Part shown: in pieces, positions 24,981 to 36,737 of the stretch
Position numbering within the stretch: position 1 is the first letter of the stretch
Layout of the letters: each line of letters opens with the position of its first letter
Origin: Paenibacillus sp. FSL K6-3182
Lineage (GTDB): Bacteria; Bacillota; Bacilli; Paenibacillales; Paenibacillaceae
Assembly (NCBI RefSeq): GCF_037976325.1
Contig: NZ_CP150265.1
Location: forward strand, 6,399,001-6,463,000
Direction of reading: 5' to 3'
Length of the DNA stretch: 64,000 nucleotides
The notes under the pieces: model-generated
What the model was told of the DNA's origin: nothing
What the model saw: only the letters and a program-made list of their open reading frames with translations
The model's database searches: none
Position numbers and translations under genes: made by a program

Positions 24981-25034
24981 AAAATAGGGCTGTCACAAAA
25001 GTAGATCATCCTACTGAAGTGACAGCCCTATTTT
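24981..25034. terminator. Bidirectional terminator
   Basis: AAAATAGGGCTGTCAC pairs with GTGACAGCCCTATTTT, with an inner AGTAG/CTACT stem. It serves both the ABC operon (plus) and the CDF gene (minus). Confidence 0.85.
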
Positions 25035-25047
25035 ACGATAATCGGAT

Positions 25048-26118
25048 CTATACTTTGCAAGCAGAGTGCTTCAATTGCGATTTCTCGATCTGAATCGTTG
25101 AATGTTCAATTTGGAATCTGTCGGCCAGATGTTGAATTGCTTCCTGAAGAATGACTTGGCAATCCTTCTCATCCTCAACAATAAGATGGCAGCTTAAGGA
25201 GTCTATTCCCGAAGTTATTGTCCAAATATGAAGATCGTGAACGTCTTTGACACCTTGAATGTCTAGCAGTGCTTCTTTAACCTGCTCAGCATTCACATGA
25301 GCTGGCGTTCCCTCCATCAGAATATGAACGGTTGATTTAATCACTCCCCATGCGCTTCGCAAAATAAGAAGAGCAACCACTACACTAATGATTGGATCAG
25401 CGATATACCACGAAAATGAATACATCAAAATGCCGGCAATGATCGCGCCTACCGAACCAATGGCATCTCCGATGACATGAAGATATGCACTCCGAACATT
25501 CAGATTGTCCTTCACATCCGCCTTCCGCATAAGAAACCATGCACTTGCTATATTAGCCAGCAAACCGATACCAGCTATAATCATCATCGACCCGCTCGCG
25601 ACGGTCGGCGGTTCACCGAACCGCTTGATTGCCTCCGCAATGATAAACGCGGCGATAACGAACAATGTAATGCCATTAAACAAGGCTGCCAATATTTCAA
25701 AACGATGAAATCCATAAGTGCGGTTAGAAGAAGCTGGACGCACGGCAATCCACATTGCTGCCAAGCTTAACGCCAGTGCAGCTGTGTCACTCAGCATATG
25801 CCCTGAATCAGACAATAGCGCCAACGAGTTCGTCACAAGTCCCCCTACAAATTCTAGAACCATAATACCCGCTGTAATAATAAGTGCGATCAGCAGCCCC
25901 GCTTTATTATTCGGAGCATGAGAATGTCCATGATGACCATGACCATGCGAGTGACCATGGTGATGACCGTGATGGCTGTGATTCCCATGGGAATGTTTAG
26001 CTGCGTTCTGTTCATGGTTATGGTCGCATCCTCCATCTCCATGATCATGTTGATGGTTTTCCGCAATGGCTGCTGATTTTAAATTTCCCCCTAGTTTCCC
26101 ATCCTGTGATCCGTTCAT
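25048..26118 (-). CDS. czcD: Cation diffusion facilitator, CzcD-like zinc/cobalt exporter
   Basis: 356 residues from ATG 26118, with GGGGGAGAG upstream. A His-rich N-terminus (HSHGHGHHGHSHAPN) precedes six membrane spans. The transport-site residues are in SLALLSDSGHMLSD and in AYLHVIGDAIGS. A cytoplasmic metal-binding domain closes the protein (VHDLHIWTITSGIDSLSCHL). CDF proteins of this type expel Zn2+, Co2+ or Cd2+ in exchange for H+ or K+. The promoter and an ArsR-type palindrome are visible just upstream, so it is probably metal-induced. It is monocistronic. Confidence 0.92.
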   Translation of the reverse strand: MNGSQDGKLGGNLKSAAIAENHQHDHGDGGCDHNHEQNAAKHSHGNHSHHGHHHGHSHGHGHHGHSHAPNNKAGLLIALIITAGIMVLEFVGGLVTNSLALLSDSGHMLSDTAALALSLAAMWIAVRPASSNRTYGFHRFEILAALFNGITLFVIAAFIIAEAIKRFGEPPTVASGSMMIIAGIGLLANIASAWFLMRKADVKDNLNVRSAYLHVIGDAIGSVGAIIAGILMYSFSWYIADPIISVVVALLILRSAWGVIKSTVHILMEGTPAHVNAEQVKEALLDIQGVKDVHDLHIWTITSGIDSLSCHLIVEDEKDCQVILQEAIQHLADRFQIEHSTIQIEKSQLKHSACKV

Positions 26119-26200
26119 AATTCTCTCCCCCAATCCATTCCAACAGACTTTATTAGTCTGCATCTAAACCAACTTTTTCATGAATGCAATCGAATTTCCA

Positions 26201-26228
26201 TAACATATGAATACATGCTCATATGTTA
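26201..26228. promoter_or_regulatory. ArsR/CzrA-type metal operator for czcD
   Basis: TAACATATGA and TCATATGTTA form a perfect 10-bp inverted repeat over 8 bp. The inner ATATGAAT...CTCATAT resembles remembered CzrA/SmtB-type operators (ATATGAA..TTCAxAT). It covers the expected transcription start. Confidence 0.7.
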
Positions 26229-26236
26229 TTAAATTT

Positions 26237-26265
26237 ATTATATGTAATTTATGCTAATGTTGCAA
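26237..26265 (-). promoter_or_regulatory. Promoter of czcD
   Basis: On the minus strand TTGCAA (26260-26265) and TATAAT (26237-26242) are separated by 17 bp. Transcription would start near 26230, inside or beside the palindrome, which fits repression. Confidence 0.65.
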
Positions 26266-26349
26266 CAACTTTTACGCACAAAAAAGAGGCGCATCTCTGC
26301 ACCTCCATTTCTATTCGGATTCCATAGATCTAACGAATATCGAAGCAGT

Positions 26350-28035
26350 TTAGCCTTTCAGCGGCTCTACTGCTTCAACCAGCTTTTCTTCCAGCTCCAA
26401 TGTATAAGCAGTCCGCTGCTCATCATTCCACTGCAGACGATTCGCCATCGCGGCTATGACCTGTGTTTTCCACTGCTGAACATATCCGATTTGGAAAAAC
26501 AAATCACCCGTGCGGCGAATAAAGAAATCAGTTGGCTTCACTGTCATTTCCGCCTCTATGGCGTAACGAAGCTGTACCGCTAGTATGAGCGGCAATTCAA
26601 AGGTTTCCGCCCAAGCGCCTGTCCTTTGCGCAAGCGAGAACAGCTGATCCACGTTTGAGCCATAACGCTGCGCCAGAAAAGCAGACTCTTCCTTACTGAA
26701 GCCATAATGTGCTCCCTCTGCTGATTTCTTCTGAACAAAAGGCTCAAAACCTTTTGACCCGCCTAAGTCCCCGCCTGACATCGTAATCGTCTTGGTCTCG
26801 CTTTTGGCAAAAGCTTTGCTGCCGCCCTCCTGCCCGAGCAGTTCTACTACTTTATCTACAACGGTTTCAGCCATCTTGCGATAACCCGTCAGCTTGCCGC
26901 CCGCAATTGAAATCAGCCCGGAATCCGATACAAAAATCTCATCACGACGCGATATTTCCGAAGGCGATTTCCCTTCTTGCTGTATAAGCGGGCGTAGGCC
27001 TGCCCAGCTTGATTCCACGTCCGCTTCCACAAGCTTTAGATCTGGGAACATAAAGTTAACAGCTTGCAGCAAATAAGTGCGATCCGCAAGCGTCATCACT
27101 GGATTGACGGTATTGCCCTTATAGTTGGTATCCGTCGTACCGAAATACGTTTTTCCCGCGCGCGGAATTGCAAATACCATGCGGCCGTCCGGCGTATCGA
27201 AGTAGACGGCTTGGCGCAATGGGAAACGACTCTGGTCGAAGACCACATGAACGCCTTTTGTCAGACGGAGCGTTTTCCCCTTTTTCGATCCATCAATTTC
27301 GCGAATATCATCGACCCAAGGACCCGTAGCATTAATGACTTTAGTTGCCTTCAACTCGTATTCAGCGCCGTTAATCATATCTTTAACCAACGTGCCTGTT
27401 ATTTTACCGTCTTTGCCATAACGAAGCGTCTCTACCTTGGCATAGTTCACCGACAATGCGCCGGTTTCTACCGCTTTCTTCATTACTTCTATCGTTAGCC
27501 GTGCATCATCGGTACGGTATTCCACATAATATCCGCTGCCCTTTAAGCCATCCCGCTTCAAAAGAGGTTCCTTAAACAGCGTGTCCTCTACGTTCAGCAT
27601 CATCCGGCGCTCTTTTCGTTTGACGCCAGCTAGAAAATCGTAAACACGCAAACCAATCGATGTCGAGAACTTACCGAAGGTGCCGCCCTTATAAAGCGGA
27701 AGCAGCATCCATTCCGGTGTCGTAACATGCGGCCCGTTCTCGTATACGATTGCCCGCTCCTTGCCAACCTCAGCTACGACACCAATCTCTAGCTGCTTCA
27801 AGTAACGCAAACCGCCATGGACCAGCTTCGTCGAACGGCTAGAGGTCCCCGCTGCAAAATCCTGCATCTCCACTAAAGCCACTTTCATACCGCGCGCAGC
27901 AGCATCAAGCGCAATGCCCGCGCCAGTAATTCCTCCACCTATGACGAGTACATCCAGCTGTGATTGCTGCATCTGCTTCAGTACTTGCTCACGATTTTGG
28001 GCGGCAAATATTTCTTTATTATGAATGGTCATCAT
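26350..28035 (-). CDS. glpD: Aerobic glycerol-3-phosphate dehydrogenase
   Basis: 561 residues, standard length. It oxidises sn-glycerol-3-phosphate to dihydroxyacetone phosphate at the membrane, passing electrons from FAD to menaquinone. The FAD site is DVLVIGGGITGAGIALDAAA; GTSSRSTKLVHGGLRYLKQL and KVINATGPWVDDIRE are family blocks, and the C-terminal domain is present. GGGAGGAAATC precedes the ATG. It lies downstream of glpK on the same strand, but a strong terminator hairpin sits between them, so expression depends on antitermination or its own leader control. Confidence 0.95.
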   Translation of the reverse strand: MMTIHNKEIFAAQNREQVLKQMQQSQLDVLVIGGGITGAGIALDAAARGMKVALVEMQDFAAGTSSRSTKLVHGGLRYLKQLEIGVVAEVGKERAIVYENGPHVTTPEWMLLPLYKGGTFGKFSTSIGLRVYDFLAGVKRKERRMMLNVEDTLFKEPLLKRDGLKGSGYYVEYRTDDARLTIEVMKKAVETGALSVNYAKVETLRYGKDGKITGTLVKDMINGAEYELKATKVINATGPWVDDIREIDGSKKGKTLRLTKGVHVVFDQSRFPLRQAVYFDTPDGRMVFAIPRAGKTYFGTTDTNYKGNTVNPVMTLADRTYLLQAVNFMFPDLKLVEADVESSWAGLRPLIQQEGKSPSEISRRDEIFVSDSGLISIAGGKLTGYRKMAETVVDKVVELLGQEGGSKAFAKSETKTITMSGGDLGGSKGFEPFVQKKSAEGAHYGFSKEESAFLAQRYGSNVDQLFSLAQRTGAWAETFELPLILAVQLRYAIEAEMTVKPTDFFIRRTGDLFFQIGYVQQWKTQVIAAMANRLQWNDEQRTAYTLELEEKLVEAVEPLKG

Positions 28036-28114
28036 GATTTCCTCCCGATTGTCTATTTATTATTGTTCTGCCATTTACAGTTCATTACTCATGAATGAAT
28101 CTAAATAAACAAAA

Positions 28115-28173
28115 AAACCACTCAAACCGCTCCCCAATCCCTAAAAAGGGTGTGGAAGCGGTTCTCGTGGTTT
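28115..28173 (-). promoter_or_regulatory. glpD leader terminator, likely GlpP antitermination target
   Basis: On the minus strand a long hairpin forms: AAACCAC, AACCGCT and CC on one arm match the opposite arm, with an inner CCCT/AGGG stem. Seven T residues (28111-28117) follow. It lies about 80-140 nt before the glpD start. GlpP of Bacillus acts on such a leader terminator of glpD, and a glpP gene is in this operon. A possible promoter lies just upstream at the end of glpK (minus TATACT near 28207-28212). Confidence 0.75.
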
Positions 28174-28218
28174 CTCCTGATCTCCAACCGTTATTAACTT
28201 GCCATCAGTATAGCATAA

Positions 28219-30301
<2,083 letters not shown>

Positions 30302-30355
30302 CTTGCCACCTCCGCTCGAATGCTTGGATTGTACTCGTCTTAGCGGCTGCTTTAT

Positions 30356-31438
<1,083 letters not shown>

Positions 31439-31464
31439 TCAATAAAATCCATTCGAATAAAACT

Positions 31465-31505
31465 AAAGCTGCTCCCCATGGTTGCTAACCGTGAAGAGCA
31501 GCTTT
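31465..31505 (-). terminator. Terminator of the arsR gene
   Basis: AAAGCTGCTC pairs perfectly with GAGCAGCTTT. On the minus strand TTTAGTTTTATT follows. It also insulates the LacI/glp operon from the right. Confidence 0.75.
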
Positions 31506-31515
31506 GTTTGATGTA

Positions 31516-31881
31516 TTATTCATGCTTCAAATGCTGAAGCGTCAGCATAAAGACTTGTTCTACATGATCGTCATCGAGCGAATAAAAGACGGTTTTCCCG
31601 ACCTTCCTGCGCTTGACGATACGCATGTTTCGCAGCAGCCGAAGCTGATGAGAAACCGCCGATTGCCCCATGGAGAGCACCTCAGTCAAATCATGAACGC
31701 AAAGTTCAGACTGCACTAGCGCATGGATAATCTTCACTCGCGTGGGATCGCCAAGCGCCTTGAACAAATCAGCCAACTGAGCAGCTGTTGTTTCATTAAT
31801 CATTTTGCTTCTAACATTCTCTATGTTTACCTCAGAGCCTGCGCACGAATCATCACATGCTGCGACAACTTGATTATCCAT
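31516..31881 (-). CDS. ArsR/SmtB family metal-sensing repressor
   Basis: About 121 residues from the third of three consecutive ATG codons at 31881, with GGTGGG upstream. The winged helix reads LADLFKALGDPTRVKIIHAL, then MGQSAVSHQLRLLRNMRIVK. The C-terminal helix has DDH, ten residues, then HLKHE, the alpha-5 metal site (D-x-H-x10-H-x-x-H/E) of CzrA/SmtB zinc and cobalt sensors. Cysteines in VAACDDSCAGSE and ELCVHD recall the alpha-3N site of CadC, with His replacing one Cys. The protein should release DNA when Zn2+ or a similar ion binds. The czcD operator 5.5 kb away is a plausible target. A TATAAT lies about 20-45 bp upstream. Confidence 0.9.
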   Translation of the reverse strand: MDNQVVAACDDSCAGSEVNIENVRSKMINETTAAQLADLFKALGDPTRVKIIHALVQSELCVHDLTEVLSMGQSAVSHQLRLLRNMRIVKRRKVGKTVFYSLDDDHVEQVFMLTLQHLKHE

Positions 31882-31976
31882 CATCATCCCACCAACCCTA
31901 TTCATCCTAAAGCACATTATAACATGTTTCGGTTGATGGGGTGAATTTGAAATGTCTGCTTGCAGCCTGCACAGAT

Positions 31977-34643
31977 CTACCAAGCAAATCGATAGCTGCC
32001 AGATCCTGCTTGTATCGTAACGCCTGCCTCAGTCTCAGCTGCTGATGTTATTCCCGCACTCTCGGCTAGCAACCCGCCGCTCTCGGTCACCTTCATCCCT
32101 GATTCCGCACCTGGCAAACGAATTTCCGCAGTGGTATTCGAAGGAATCGTCACATCAAGCGTGAAGTGCCCCTCTTCCGATTTGGACCATTTTGAGCTAA
32201 CTGAGCCATATACCGTCTCAATCTTCCCTTCCGCCCACGTCAGCCCTTCGCCCGGAAGCGGTGCGATGACGATTCGTTTATAGCCAGGAGCATCTTCCAC
32301 CGTTTGAATGCCCGCTACCGTCCGGTACATCCAATCGCCAATCGCTCCGTAAGCATAATGGTTAAATGAGTTCATATCCTTGCTCCAGAAGCTTCCGTCC
32401 TCCTTGATACCGTCCCAATGCTCCCAAATCGTCGTAGCGCCTTTGGTCACAGGGTAGAGCCAGGATGGATAGGTTTGCTGAAGCAGCAGCCTATATGCTA
32501 CGTCGTTTTTACCAAAAGCACTAAGCACATGGTTCAAGTAAGGAGTACCGACAAAACCAGTCGTCAGATGGTCTTTGCTTTGCTCAATCAGCTCTGTCAG
32601 CTTGGCAATAGCGCGTTTCTCTGCTCCTTCATCCAAGAGTCCAAACATCAAGGCTAACACTTGAGCCGTTTGCGTCGGAACAGCCAGCCGTCCAGCACCT
32701 GTTACAAACTCTTCTCTAAGCGCTGCTACAATATTGTCGTACAGCTCCGAGTATCTCTTCGCATCAGCCTCCTTGTTGAGCACTGCTGCCGTCTTCTGAA
32801 CGATAGATACCGAATAGGCATAAAAGGCTGTCGCGATAAAATCCCGATCCGTTGCGCCTACATAATCGCCCGACTTGGCATCAAGACCAAGCCAATCCCC
32901 GAAGTGAAAACCTGTATTCCATAAAAACTCATTTTCGCCTTGGCGCTGAATATACGATACCCACGCCTGCATGCTGTCATATTGCTCTTCTAATATTCGT
33001 TTGTCTCCGTAACAAATATATAACGTCCAAGGGCAAATCACTGCTGCATCTCCCCATGCTGCCGAGGACATGTCATTCTCGCCCAGCACCTGAGGAACCA
33101 CGAATGGAACGCCGCCGTCTTCTGCTTGATCCGCCTCTACATCCCGCAGCCACTTCGTGAAAAAAGGAGCGACGTTTGATAAATAGGATGCCGTTTGAAT
33201 GAACATTTGCGCATCGCCAGTCCAGCCGAGACGTTCATCCCGCTGCGGGCAGTCGGTCGGTACGTCAAGGAAATTCCCCTTGAGGCCCCATTTGATATTA
33301 TGCTGAAGCTGATTGACGAGCGGTTCAGAGCACTGAAACTCACCGGTTTCCTCCATATCCGAATGCAGCACAACACCTGTAAAATCATCAAGCTTAATGC
33401 TCTCCGTTTCAGGGAAGCCAATCAGCTGCACATATCGGAAGCCTTGAAACGTGAAGCGCGGCTCATATGTTTCAGACTCCCCGCCCTTCAGCACATATCG
33501 AATCATTTGTTTTGCCGCCCGCAGGTTTTCGGTGTAGAAGTTGCCTTCCTGATCAAGCACCTCTGCATGCAGCAGTGCTACTTCGGAGCCCGCTTCTCCC
33601 TTTACGGCAAACTGAACCCAGCCAACCATGTTTTGGCCAAAATCAAGCACGGTTTCCCCTTTGGGTGTCGTAATCAGAGCAATCGGCTTTAACCTCTCCT
33701 GCTTGCGAACAGGTTCATTCGCCTGCGGCCTAAGCATATGCTTCTCATGCTGAACCACTTCAACCGTCTGCCACTCTTTCGCATTGTCTTCATAAGCGGC
33801 TGTAGTCCAGCCCTCTTGTTCCAGGCGTGCATCATACGTCTCGCCATGATAAATTTCCGAGAACTGAATTGGACTGACCGCGGCCTTCCACTTCGTATCG
33901 GATACGATGACCTCTTCACGTCCATCCTCGTAAACGATGTGCATTTGCAGCAGCAGCGCCAAACGATCGCCGTACACGCAGCGCTGATTGCCCCACGCCA
34001 AATTCCCTTTGTACCAGCCGTTTCCTAGGGAAGCGCCAATTGCATTCCCGCCTAATTTCAGCAGATCAGTCACATCATAAGTTTGGGTTTGCAGCGTATG
34101 ATTGTAACTCGTCCAGCCCGGCGCAAAATAACTATCGCCAACTCGCTGCCCGTTCAGCTCTAGCTCATATATGCCGAGTGCAGTCGCATAAACCCGCGCT
34201 TCCTTCACTTTGCCTGTAAGCTCAAAGCTTCTCCTCATTAGCGGGCTAGGCTCCGCCTCAATTGGCAGCATCGCAAGCGGCGCAGCGATCCAGTCGCCAA
34301 GCCACTCGTCTGGACTAAGCAGTCCCATTTCCCAGAAGGCAACAGCAGACCAAGCGGTTTCATCTCCATTTTGATTCCAAGCCCGAACTCGATAATAATA
34401 ACGCTTACACGATTCAGCGACAAAAGAGTCCTGCTCAACATGCGTTGACTGCTCGCTATTCACGCGCCCTGACTGCCATAGGATCGATGCAAAGTCTGAT
34501 TCTGCCGCAATCTCAATCTCGTAAGCCGTTTGAATAACTGCCCTCTCATCAGAGTGTAATTTCCATCCTAATCGAGGTTTTGTCACTCCGATTCCAATTG
34601 GGTTTTGCTGATATTCACAATATACTGCGCTAATTTCAAACAT
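31977..34643 (-). CDS. Alpha-L-rhamnosidase, GH78 family
   Basis: 888 residues from ATG 34643, with TAAGGAGGATT upstream. Domains in order: N-terminal beta domains (PIGIGVTKPRLGWKLHSDER, YRVRAWNQNGDETAWSAVAF), rhamnosidase N-domain (ARVYATALGIYELELNGQRV), concanavalin-like domain (VLDFGQNMVGWVQF), the six-hairpin barrel, and a C-terminal beta domain. The active-site motif DCPQRDERLGWTGDAQ (464-479) holds the conserved acids; a second Glu lies in TTIWEHWDGI. No signal peptide is seen, so it acts on imported rhamnosides. It is divergent from an AraC regulator. Confidence 0.93.
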   Translation of the reverse strand: MFEISAVYCEYQQNPIGIGVTKPRLGWKLHSDERAVIQTAYEIEIAAESDFASILWQSGRVNSEQSTHVEQDSFVAESCKRYYYRVRAWNQNGDETAWSAVAFWEMGLLSPDEWLGDWIAAPLAMLPIEAEPSPLMRRSFELTGKVKEARVYATALGIYELELNGQRVGDSYFAPGWTSYNHTLQTQTYDVTDLLKLGGNAIGASLGNGWYKGNLAWGNQRCVYGDRLALLLQMHIVYEDGREEVIVSDTKWKAAVSPIQFSEIYHGETYDARLEQEGWTTAAYEDNAKEWQTVEVVQHEKHMLRPQANEPVRKQERLKPIALITTPKGETVLDFGQNMVGWVQFAVKGEAGSEVALLHAEVLDQEGNFYTENLRAAKQMIRYVLKGGESETYEPRFTFQGFRYVQLIGFPETESIKLDDFTGVVLHSDMEETGEFQCSEPLVNQLQHNIKWGLKGNFLDVPTDCPQRDERLGWTGDAQMFIQTASYLSNVAPFFTKWLRDVEADQAEDGGVPFVVPQVLGENDMSSAAWGDAAVICPWTLYICYGDKRILEEQYDSMQAWVSYIQRQGENEFLWNTGFHFGDWLGLDAKSGDYVGATDRDFIATAFYAYSVSIVQKTAAVLNKEADAKRYSELYDNIVAALREEFVTGAGRLAVPTQTAQVLALMFGLLDEGAEKRAIAKLTELIEQSKDHLTTGFVGTPYLNHVLSAFGKNDVAYRLLLQQTYPSWLYPVTKGATTIWEHWDGIKEDGSFWSKDMNSFNHYAYGAIGDWMYRTVAGIQTVEDAPGYKRIVIAPLPGEGLTWAEGKIETVYGSVSSKWSKSEEGHFTLDVTIPSNTTAEIRLPGAESGMKVTESGGLLAESAGITSAAETEAGVTIQAGSGSYRFAW

Positions 34644-34695
34644 CCTGTAATCCTCCTTAAGATTATTGACAACTATTAGTTGATTGCCCGAGCCT

Positions 34696-34701
34696 ATTAT
34701 A
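34696..34701 (-). promoter_or_regulatory. -10 element for the rhamnosidase gene
   Basis: On the minus strand TATAAT lies 53 bp before the start codon, with no recognisable -35 at the right distance. That fits a promoter depending on an activator such as the adjacent AraC protein. Confidence 0.45.
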
Positions 34702-34862
34702 GAGTTGGCGCCCTTTTTTTGAGTGTTCGCCTTCCTTGCCACAACGCTTTACACTATAATTATAAAAAAGCATGCTTGAAAAATGTTGGGTAAAACGGAC
34801 AATATCATGCGGCAATCAGGACATTTTCACAAAATGTAGAACTTGCGCAGGGAGAGCTCACG

Positions 34863-35729
34863 ATGAACCATCCCGTAGAAACATACCGTGGAGAGTACTT
34901 TTTTCAAAACAACCAGCTGCTTTATGTTAATCGTGCAAGCGAAAGCATCATGAGCCCTTATCATGATCACGATTTTCTTGAATGCGTATATATTGCAGAA
35001 GGAGCCGGCTATCACCATATCGGAGATCAGGTGCATAAGGTGCGGAAAGGTCAAGTATTTTTCATTCCTATCGGCATTTCTCATGTGTTCAGGCCGATTT
35101 CCTCCGACCAAGCCCGCAACCCATTAAGCGTATTCAACTGCGTCTTTTCTCCATTGCTGCTGCATAAGCTTAGTGCATTCGCTTCCGATTATCGCAGCGT
35201 GCAGTTTATTAATGATATGGAAAGCGGCAAATTTCCCTATTATTCTTGTATGGATACAAATAGTCAGTTTGAGAAGCTGTTTCTATCCATGCATAGAGAA
35301 TTCGAACTGACTCAAAGCGGCTCGTCCGATTACTTGCATACGCTGCTGCTCCAGCTGCTCATTACTCTGCAGCGCTCTGTTGCTAGCGAACCGGAAGCAG
35401 CGGCTCGTGCGCCGCAGCAGCTGGAATTTATAAAGCTGTTACATGATCTTGAGCAGCGTTTCCAGCAGGAGCTGACCCTAGCTAAGCTGGCCGAGACTAG
35501 CGGCTGGAGCGAGCGTCATCTGCAGCGGCTCTTTCAGCAGTATACGAAACAAAGCTTTCATCGTTATTTGCAAAATTTGCGTATCCAAAAAAGCCAAGAG
35601 CTGCTTCGTGGCTCTCAGCTGAAAATCAATACCATTGCCGAAATGGTTGGCTATCGCGATATTCATTCTTTTAACGCATTGTTCAAAAGGTGCACCGGCA
35701 TGACGCCTAGCGTCTATCGCAGAGGCTAG
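34863..35729 (+). CDS. AraC family transcriptional regulator (cupin plus HTH)
   Basis: 288 residues. The N-terminal cupin sensor (residues 25-130) shows SPYHDHDFLECVYIAEGAGY, HHIGDQVHKVRKGQVFFIPI and GISHVFRP. The C-terminal double helix-turn-helix (about 185-285) shows LAKLAETSGWSERHLQRLFQ, INTIAEMVGYRDIHSFNALF and GMTPSVYRRG. Start context is CAGGGAGAGCTCACG then ATG. This is the RhaS/RhaR-like arrangement. Its position divergent from a GH78 rhamnosidase suggests it activates that gene in response to rhamnose or a rhamnoside. Confidence 0.9.
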   Translation: MNHPVETYRGEYFFQNNQLLYVNRASESIMSPYHDHDFLECVYIAEGAGYHHIGDQVHKVRKGQVFFIPIGISHVFRPISSDQARNPLSVFNCVFSPLLLHKLSAFASDYRSVQFINDMESGKFPYYSCMDTNSQFEKLFLSMHREFELTQSGSSDYLHTLLLQLLITLQRSVASEPEAAARAPQQLEFIKLLHDLEQRFQQELTLAKLAETSGWSERHLQRLFQQYTKQSFHRYLQNLRIQKSQELLRGSQLKINTIAEMVGYRDIHSFNALFKRCTGMTPSVYRRG

Positions 35730-35778
35730 AGAATAACCTCAGCTGGCATGCCTAAGCAGAAGGAGGTTCAATACCATC

Positions 35779-35940
35779 ATGTTTACTCTAAAAGAAAAGC
35801 TCTATTTGCTTCAGCTGCTGAAGCAGCAAAATCGGAAACGTTTATTTGGCTTTGGCAAAAAAGACCCGGCGCATGATCGGCTGGTAGAGAAGCTGGAGCA
35901 AATGGTTCGAAACGAGCAAGTTAACAAAGAACAACTATAA
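35779..35940 (+). CDS. Small 53-residue basic protein
   Basis: The frame runs from ATG 35779, with AAGGAGGTT upstream at good spacing, to TAA at 35940. It reads MFTLKEKLYLLQLLKQQNRK, then RLFGFGKKDPAHDRLVEKLE, then QMVRNEQVNKEQL. It is Lys/Arg/Gln-rich and predicted helical, without membrane span or Cys. No family is recognised. It lies 49 bp after the AraC gene and 47 bp before the YdjM-like gene, all on the plus strand, so it may be co-expressed with the latter. The strong ribosome site and clean codon use favour a real gene. Confidence 0.65.
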   Translation: MFTLKEKLYLLQLLKQQNRKRLFGFGKKDPAHDRLVEKLEQMVRNEQVNKEQL

Positions 35941-35987
35941 TAGACTGCCATATTTCATGCCACGCATCGTCAGTCACAGGAGGAATT

Positions 35988-36632
35988 ATGACAGGAAAGA
36001 CCCATCTTGCAATCGGAGCAGCTGTTGGTGCAGCCGCTTCTGTTTATTATCCCTTTACGATCGAGCACGCCGCTTTGTACATTGCCGTAGCCGGATTTTC
36101 AGCGCTAAGCGCTGATCTTGACGGACCAAGCATGCTCAGCACCAAGCTCAGCAAGTTATCGAAGCTCATTCGTGAGCTTACGCTTTGGTCCGGATGCCTG
36201 CTAGCCGGAATCGTTGCCTATTATTTTTTCACAGATCAGTCTCCATCACCGGTGTACATAGGCGTCGCAGCCGCTATCTTCCTGCTTGGTCTTGTTGCTA
36301 AACAAGGCGTGATCCGCAATGTACTTGCCAGCGCAGTTGGCTGTGCGGTTATGTACGCAGGCTACTACTATCAAATGAACTGGCTCATTGGCTTCGGACT
36401 GTTTTCAGCTTGGGTGCCTTGGCTGAAGCACCGCGGTATGACGCATACAATATGGGCCGTTCCAATTTGGGGATATATCGGCCTTGGACTGGAAAACCAG
36501 CTTCAAATCGAAGGGATCGCGATCGTGGCTATGCTCGGTTATTTATCTCATCTCGTAGCGGATACACTCACGCCAAGCGGCGTAAAGTGGCTATATCCGC
36601 TTACGAAAAAATCTTTTAAAATCCGTTTATAA
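35988..36632 (+). CDS. YdjM/DUF457-type membrane-bound metal-dependent hydrolase
   Basis: 214 residues with five or six membrane spans. Family motifs are MTGKTHLAIGAAVGA (metal-binding His), SALSADLDGPSMLSTKLSK, WLKHRGMTHTIWAVPIWG and LGYLSHLVADTLTPSGVKWL, giving the conserved His/Asp set of the DUF457 (LexA-binding/YdjM) family, thought to act as membrane phosphatases or hydrolases. CAGGAGGAATT precedes the ATG. It is followed by a strong bidirectional terminator. The true substrate is unknown. Confidence 0.88.
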   Translation: MTGKTHLAIGAAVGAAASVYYPFTIEHAALYIAVAGFSALSADLDGPSMLSTKLSKLSKLIRELTLWSGCLLAGIVAYYFFTDQSPSPVYIGVAAAIFLLGLVAKQGVIRNVLASAVGCAVMYAGYYYQMNWLIGFGLFSAWVPWLKHRGMTHTIWAVPIWGYIGLGLENQLQIEGIAIVAMLGYLSHLVADTLTPSGVKWLYPLTKKSFKIRL

Positions 36633-36640
36633 TCTAAAAT

Positions 36641-36691
36641 AAAAGCGGCAGCCTGGACGAGTTACCAACGTCCGAGACTGCCGCTTTTTTA
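36641..36691. terminator. Bidirectional terminator
   Basis: AAAGCGGCAG pairs with CTGCCGCTTT, with inner CT/AG and ACG/CGT pairs. T-runs lie on both strands. It ends the YdjM-like gene and the alpha/beta hydrolase gene. Confidence 0.85.
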
Positions 36692-36737
36692 TTTAGCCTA
36701 ATATCTTCTTGGTCAGCATCTGCTTCAAAATAATCAT

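Noticed and set aside
33195..33692. 165-codon plus-strand open frame inside the rhamnosidase gene
   Set aside because: Antisense to conserved GH78 catalytic sequence; no independent support.
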